Positions 59,611 through 64,000 of a DNA stretch of 64,000 nucleotides are shown piece after piece (within the stretch, counting starts at the first letter, position 1; every line of letters begins with the position of its first letter). Where the stretch lies: assembly GCA_008828725.1 (NCBI GenBank), contig MEHQ01000932.1, forward strand, positions 34,171 to 98,170, given 5' to 3'. Under the pieces are notes generated by a model. That model had not been told where the DNA came from, searched no databases, and saw only the letters and a list, made by a program, of their open reading frames with translations. Source of the stretch: Saccharina japonica (Eukaryota; Sar; Phaeophyceae; Laminariales; Laminariaceae). Made by a program: the position numbers and the translations under genes.

Positions 59611-60047
59611 CAACTTTAGTTGTCTGTAGACAACTACTGTTTAAAATGGTTGTGCAACTAGTTGTCCGTAAACAACTACTGTTTGAAAAAATTGTGCAAC
59701 TAGTTGTCTGCCGACAACTATTGTTTGAATAGGTTATGCAACTATTAATAGTTGTCTGTAGACAACTGCAGTTTGGAAAAGTTGTGCAACTAGTTTTCTG
59801 CAGACAACTACTGTTTGGACAAGTTGTTCAACTATTAAAAAGTTGTTTGTAGACGACTACTGTGAAACATGTGTGTAACTAGTTGTCTGTAGACAACGAC
59901 TGTTAGAAAACCTTGTGCAACCAGTTGTCTGCAGACAACTACTGGGTGAAAAACCTGTGCAACAACAGTAGTTGTTCTGGGACAACTACTGAGTAGTTGC
60001 AGCCGTGCGTAACTATTAGTTGTCTGATTAGTTATCTGCGGACAACC
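59611..60047 (-). repeat. inverted 437-bp copy of composite array (from 47,684-48,120)
   Basis: Reverse complement of 47,684-48,120 with no difference found by eye. Junctions are abrupt: GGGC before CAACTTTAGT on the left and CACGATCCC after GACAACC on the right. It has neither TIR nor open-frame segment. Confidence 0.93.
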
Positions 60048-60896
60048 CACGATCCCATCTGACCCGCCGCCCACCCACCCACCCACACATACATACAAAC
60101 CCATCAACACACACCAATCGGTCGACCCACCCAATATATGTACGACAGCAGCACAGCACTACATGTTCCGTGCATAACAAGTAGTCTACAAACGTTGTGG
60201 GTAATACCATCTGTAAAAACACAAAGCAAAACTTTAAAACAGCGATAATCGTGATCGCCGTCTCGAGATACGTCGAAAACACTTTCAAGTTTCATTACGT
60301 TGGGAAAAATGCAATATGTTAAGCAAAAGTTGACCCGAACTTGACCCGAAATGCCCCGAACTTGTCCCGAAACTGATCTTAACTTGTCCCGAATTAGAGA
60401 CGGGCATACACGAGCGCGACACAGTCTACTTTACACACTCTAATATATATACGTCATACCCGGCATCTTTTGAAACGTACGGTATTGCAATATTAGCCAC
60501 ATATGTTTTCAACAAAGACTGCCGTTAAGAGGTGCTGCATTCAGGTTGTATTTCTTGAGCTGTTTGTTCAGTTAGCATGTTGGTGCGGCCCTTAAAAACA
60601 TCCGGGGTTGGCCACCGGATCCCAGGATACCATCCCTGATTTTTCCAACCGCATATATCAGTTTTGCCGTAAGGGTGTGTGGGGTATAGGTATGTGTCAC
60701 GTCAGCTTGATGTTATACGAATATATCTAGAAAATAGGATATAACTAGTGGGTTTATGGGTAGAAGCGCCCTGATGCCTCGTTCAGCGGAAAAACAAAAG
60801 GTTGATATTCTCTAGTAATTTTGTCAATATATCACTAAGAATTTTGTTTGGGTAGAATCAAACTCAAATTTGGGAATTGGCCGGAATCGGACCAGC
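60048..60896. other. spacer, no gene
   Basis: A CACCCACC tract (about 60,068-60,090), then AT-rich DNA with a repeated CTTGACCCGAA / CTTGTCCCGAA word (60,332-60,395). Nothing else is supported. Confidence 0.4.
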
Positions 60897-61723
60897 ATGT
60901 CCACGGTGGGTAAACGCCCCCGGTACAACCCAGCACTTTTTGATCGCATCGACGACCACCACGGAGGCGGCAACACGTAAACCACAACGCGAACCCACCG
61001 TTTCAACGCCCACGCCCACGCCTACGGACCATAGCACCGCGTACCCAGGCGGTGGCACCCCAAACCCAATCATCGCAATCCCAAATTTTAAACCGCTCGA
61101 TGCGCCAACCCGACCAATATTTAATTATCGAAGAAAAAACAGCAAGATACACTTAAAACTTCGATAGCACCATCGCCGTCGATGACCCGCCCGTGGCGTT
61201 TCAGGGACCCCTACGTCCACCTATGGTACCCTGAGGGCAATATTTTTCTAGCCTGCGTCGCCAAAAGAAAAACTGTGCTGACGGCGGCACGCACGTGCCG
61301 ACGCGTGCCTTCGCTCTTGTCGACTCTCATCGGATTGTGTTAGCTGGGCGTTGTGAGACATGCTGAGTCATTTTGATTTCAGAAGTATTTAAACAAGCCA
61401 TTCACATTTCCTCGCAGGACGAAAACCATTTGCTTTTGCGAAATCAAATCCAAATTGGATTTTATTTTCCGAATTCAAGTATTTGCTATCTTCGTTCAAA
61501 CGGGACCTATTGTAAACCAAAAATAGACGAGGCTGTGCAGAGAGGAGGGCAATCGTTTCCTGCTCTTCAATTCGAAATCCCAAACTGTGATCTCCGTATC
61601 GAAACAGACCTAGATGTCATACCAGACCAAGTTTTGTGCTTTTTATTCCGTCAACTTTACTTATTGTGTAGCCCAGAAATATCACGAACTTTGCAAATTC
61701 TGGAACCCGTCGTTTCCCAATAA
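60897..61723 (+). CDS. possible multi-exon or decayed gene, unknown product
   Basis: Three + strand stretches have ordinary protein composition. From ATG 60,897 the frame reads MSTVGKRPRYNPALFDRIDD and stops at about 60,980. 61,164-61,343 contains DPYVHLWYPEGNIFLAC. 61,383-61,720 ends in TAA and follows a good 3' splice-site sequence (TTTTGATTTCAG at 61,371-61,382); it reads for example SFPALQFEIPNCDLRIETD. The frames differ, so introns or frameshifts would be needed to join them. I recognise no domain. Low-complexity DNA is not the explanation, unlike most frames here, but chance remains possible. Confidence 0.25.
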
Positions 61724-63394
61724 ATTTATTATCATTTGACGCCCGAAAGGTGTGGCCATCAAGCGAAACGAAGTGGAAGATTCAACCAGGGAACTCTTGA
61801 GTTTGTGGAGAGGTACTGCATCGTTGGCGTGGTTGAAAGGGGGTGGTGTAGAGCGTCATCATGTTGGGAGGTTGCAGTGAGCGGTTGAACTGGCAGTGGA
61901 GAGGAAGCTGGGAAGGGTTCAGATGAAAAGAAAGAGTACCAACTACAGTAGTACGGGGTTCTACTTGTAGGGGTGGGCGAGCACGGGTCTGACACTGGGT
62001 GAGAGTTCGGCCAGTTGAAAGACGAAGGGGGTTCTAGCTGCAAGAATAATGCTGCTGAAGCCAAATGTTTGAATAAGCGGCTCGTTGTGCAGCTGAGGAG
62101 GCTCGTTGTGCTGGACTGTCTAGCCGTTGCTGCACATAAATGACAGTGGCAGAGTGATGGTGCAGGGGGAAGTAGTGGAAACTATGGGTTGGCGGCGTCG
62201 TTGGAGGCGGAAGGGCGGAAGGTGGTGCTGGTGGTAGTGGTTGCAGATGGACAAGCTCAAGAGTGTGGTGGTGCTGGAGTTCAGAGAGTCTTGCTGTGTC
62301 GGAGCGTTGAGTGGGGTGGATACTCCATGATGGTGACGTGGCAGGAAAAGATCTTACACATGGGGAGCAGCAAAACGGCTGGCGGCACAGTGGTATAACG
62401 GCATGTATACCACGGCACCTTCTTCTTCGTCGGTGAATATGCCGGCCGTTGCTATAATATATCGAATCGTGGACAGGACAAGGGCGAGGCAATACTTCAG
62501 GTGCTGGATGCTGCCTTAGTGATTTACGAAGTGTGCGTTCAAAATGCCCCAATCAAGGCGGTTTCACTGCAGGTACGAGTATACCTGCTAAATTTTGGAA
62601 TATACGAAATTATACGAGGTTCAGTGATGTACAGCATACATACCTGGTGTAAGACTATTGTGTAGCTGGTGGGAAGGATTGGTTAGTAATACATATTATG
62701 CGATGGAAAACATGTTGACGTTTATTTTGTTGATTGGTTTGGGGATGGTCAGCTGGGAATGGATTGTGCTGAATTTTTGTACCCGTAACCAATGTTGAAA
62801 GCGCTTCATTGGGCTATGGCAGACTTGCAGGTGTATACTTTCACAGCAATACGAAAGTACAAGGTCCCCCTCCGGGACATGCCTAGGGGAGTGGCGCAAG
62901 GACGAATCGAAAACCTACTACGTACGCGTATCATTATGTATAGTACATAAATAAGACGTTATTGAATATCTGCGTATTACTGTACATAAATGTCGACCTT
63001 TTTAGAACTGCACCTGCAGTTTTGGGGATAAAACATACCCGGAAATATTGTGGAACCGTTACTATTGACTCCTTCGTTCTCAGAGATCACGCCAAACATG
63101 CTATCATGTTTGTCAATATTTATTTGTTGTGGCGCTCAAGGTAAGGAAGGTCTATCCCGCACAAAACCGAGGACTCCCAATAAAAAAGGTTTGAAAATAC
63201 TCCAAGCGTGACACGCTGCATACACACGCGTAACACACGGCACACACCGCACTCGTACGCACACGCGACACATGCGACATACTGCCCGTGCAGGAGTGGT
63301 GGGATAATATTTGCAGAAGAAGTAGAAAAGGATGCACCGAAGAAGGGGCTGATAACGTACTTGTAAAATACAAAGAAAAGTTGAAAAAAAGCAA
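61724..63394. other. unassigned DNA
   Basis: 61.75-62.40 kb is purine/G-rich on the + strand, giving a long His/Pro/Ser/Arg-rich minus frame (62,034-62,552) that I regard as compositional. GCAGGTACGAGTATACCTGC (62,571-62,590) is an imperfect palindrome. No gene recognised. Confidence 0.35.
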
Positions 63395-63400
63395 AAAACA

Positions 63401-63474
63401 TCGCTGTGCGAATCGAACTCAAGCCTTCACATCCACAATCGGGCATGGTGACCATTTGACTACACTACCAAAAA
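63401..63474 (-). tRNA. tRNA-like pseudogene or tRNA-derived repeat (His-like anticodon loop)
   Basis: On the minus strand GAGTTCGATTC matches a B box with one mismatch, and TGGTAGTGTAGTCAAATGG resembles a D-arm/A-box region. Between them TTGTGGA has the form of a tRNA-His anticodon loop. The anticodon, T and acceptor stems pair poorly, so this is at best a degenerate tRNA or tRNA-derived SINE, not a functional gene. Confidence 0.28.
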
Positions 63475-63514
63475 TTAATTTCCCAAGAACCGGTACATTA
63501 TTATTTGTCGCGGC

Positions 63515-63725
63515 GTTCGCCATGCGCACGTCAGGCCGCACATATAACACATCATGCAAGCACAGCAGCAGGCAGCAGCGCAGAAGAGAGTGCTCGTGAA
63601 AGCAGGGTAAACAATAGGACATTGTTATTTACTGGTACGTGCAAAATAACGAGCGCCAAACGCACGACAGGTCGCACGTACACCATGCGAGCACAACAGC
63701 AGGCAGCAGCGCAGAAGAGAGAGGG
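63515..63725 (+). repeat. ~135-bp imperfect tandem duplication
   Basis: CGCACGTCAGGCCGCAC...AGCACAGCAGCAGGCAGCAGC is followed by GCAGAAGAGAG and recurs as CGCACGACAGGTCGCAC...AGCACAACAGCAGGCAGCAGC (starts near 63,524 and 63,660). Frames here are shadows of the CAGCAG-type sequence. Confidence 0.75.
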
Positions 63726-64000
63726 AGGGAGGTGTGGTGGTGATTGCTGCGATGACGGATGCAAGCCTCCGATGAAGAAACCACTAATAGCCACAGCAGT
63801 ACACGGCGGACCTGCTACAGGAATGTCTGCTGCTTGTGCTTCTAGGCGGGGCTCTGACCTCGTTTGTGTTCGCTGCATGTTGTCTGATGTCTTGTAGATT
63901 TCTGGAGTGAGCTTCAGGAAAGAAACACAAAAAAAACACAAATATGCATGAACAGTTGAGGTACTCTTATTTGATCAAAGCGACCACTACATTTTAGGCC
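63726..64000. other. unassigned window end
   Basis: No gene or repeat recognised. Confidence 0.4.

Overview
The window looks like nuclear DNA of a eukaryote, probably a protist or alga, but the lineage cannot be fixed from sequence alone. There are no bacterial operons, no complete recognisable housekeeping gene and no ribosome-binding-site logic. Instead there are large complex satellites, nested DNA-transposon insertions, microsatellites, homopolymer tracts and tRNA-like pol III remnants. The only protein domain I recognise with confidence is the C-terminal dimerisation domain of a hAT transposase at 56,740-57,051. Most other open frames are shadows of high-copy repeats or low-complexity DNA.

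Layout. 1-2.6 kb: unassigned DNA, then a GCGA-rich low-complexity tract. 2.6-4.4 kb: a tandem array of ~350-bp units. 4.4-6.7 kb: simple repeats, a GC-rich island and a possible decayed coding remnant. 6.67-8.31 kb: copy A of a structured ~180-bp-unit element (here called E). 8.3-16.4 kb: mostly unassigned DNA with a ~200-bp triplication. 16.4-25.0 kb: an orphan 350-bp unit, two far-apart ~280-bp duplicates, a ~92-bp array (19.0-20.0 kb) and a 260-560-bp array (20.0-23.7 kb). 26.5-30.2 kb: two minus-oriented E-related arrays. 31.17-32.57 kb: a foldback element. 33.3-37.7 kb, resuming at 55.8-56.2 kb: E copy B. 37,722-55,821: an 18.1-kb composite inserted inside E copy B. 56.2-64 kb: hAT transposase fragment, dispersed repeats, a GC-rich island, a 437-bp inverted copy of part of the composite, a possible multi-exon gene remnant and a tRNA-like sequence.

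The most striking structure is the 18.1-kb composite. It starts with CACACCCTGTAC, ends with its reverse complement, and is flanked by 8-bp direct repeats (AAGGAGTT / AAGTAGTT). It interrupts a satellite whose neighbouring units preserve the uninterrupted site. Inside are about 15 cassettes of 0.77-1.2 kb. Each has a ~200-bp segment with a conserved 66-codon open frame without ATG, a ~400-bp conserved spacer, and a run of ~42-bp units built on the palindromes GTTGTCTGCAGACAAC and CAACTAGTTG. A 2,087-bp hAT-like element with a perfect 19-bp terminal inverted repeat and its own 8-bp target duplication is nested in it, as is a ~262-bp A-rich-tailed insertion. The cassettes form higher-order dimers, so the array grew after or alongside transposition. 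No transposase lies within the composite; whether the hAT fragment 0.9 kb downstream is related is unknown.
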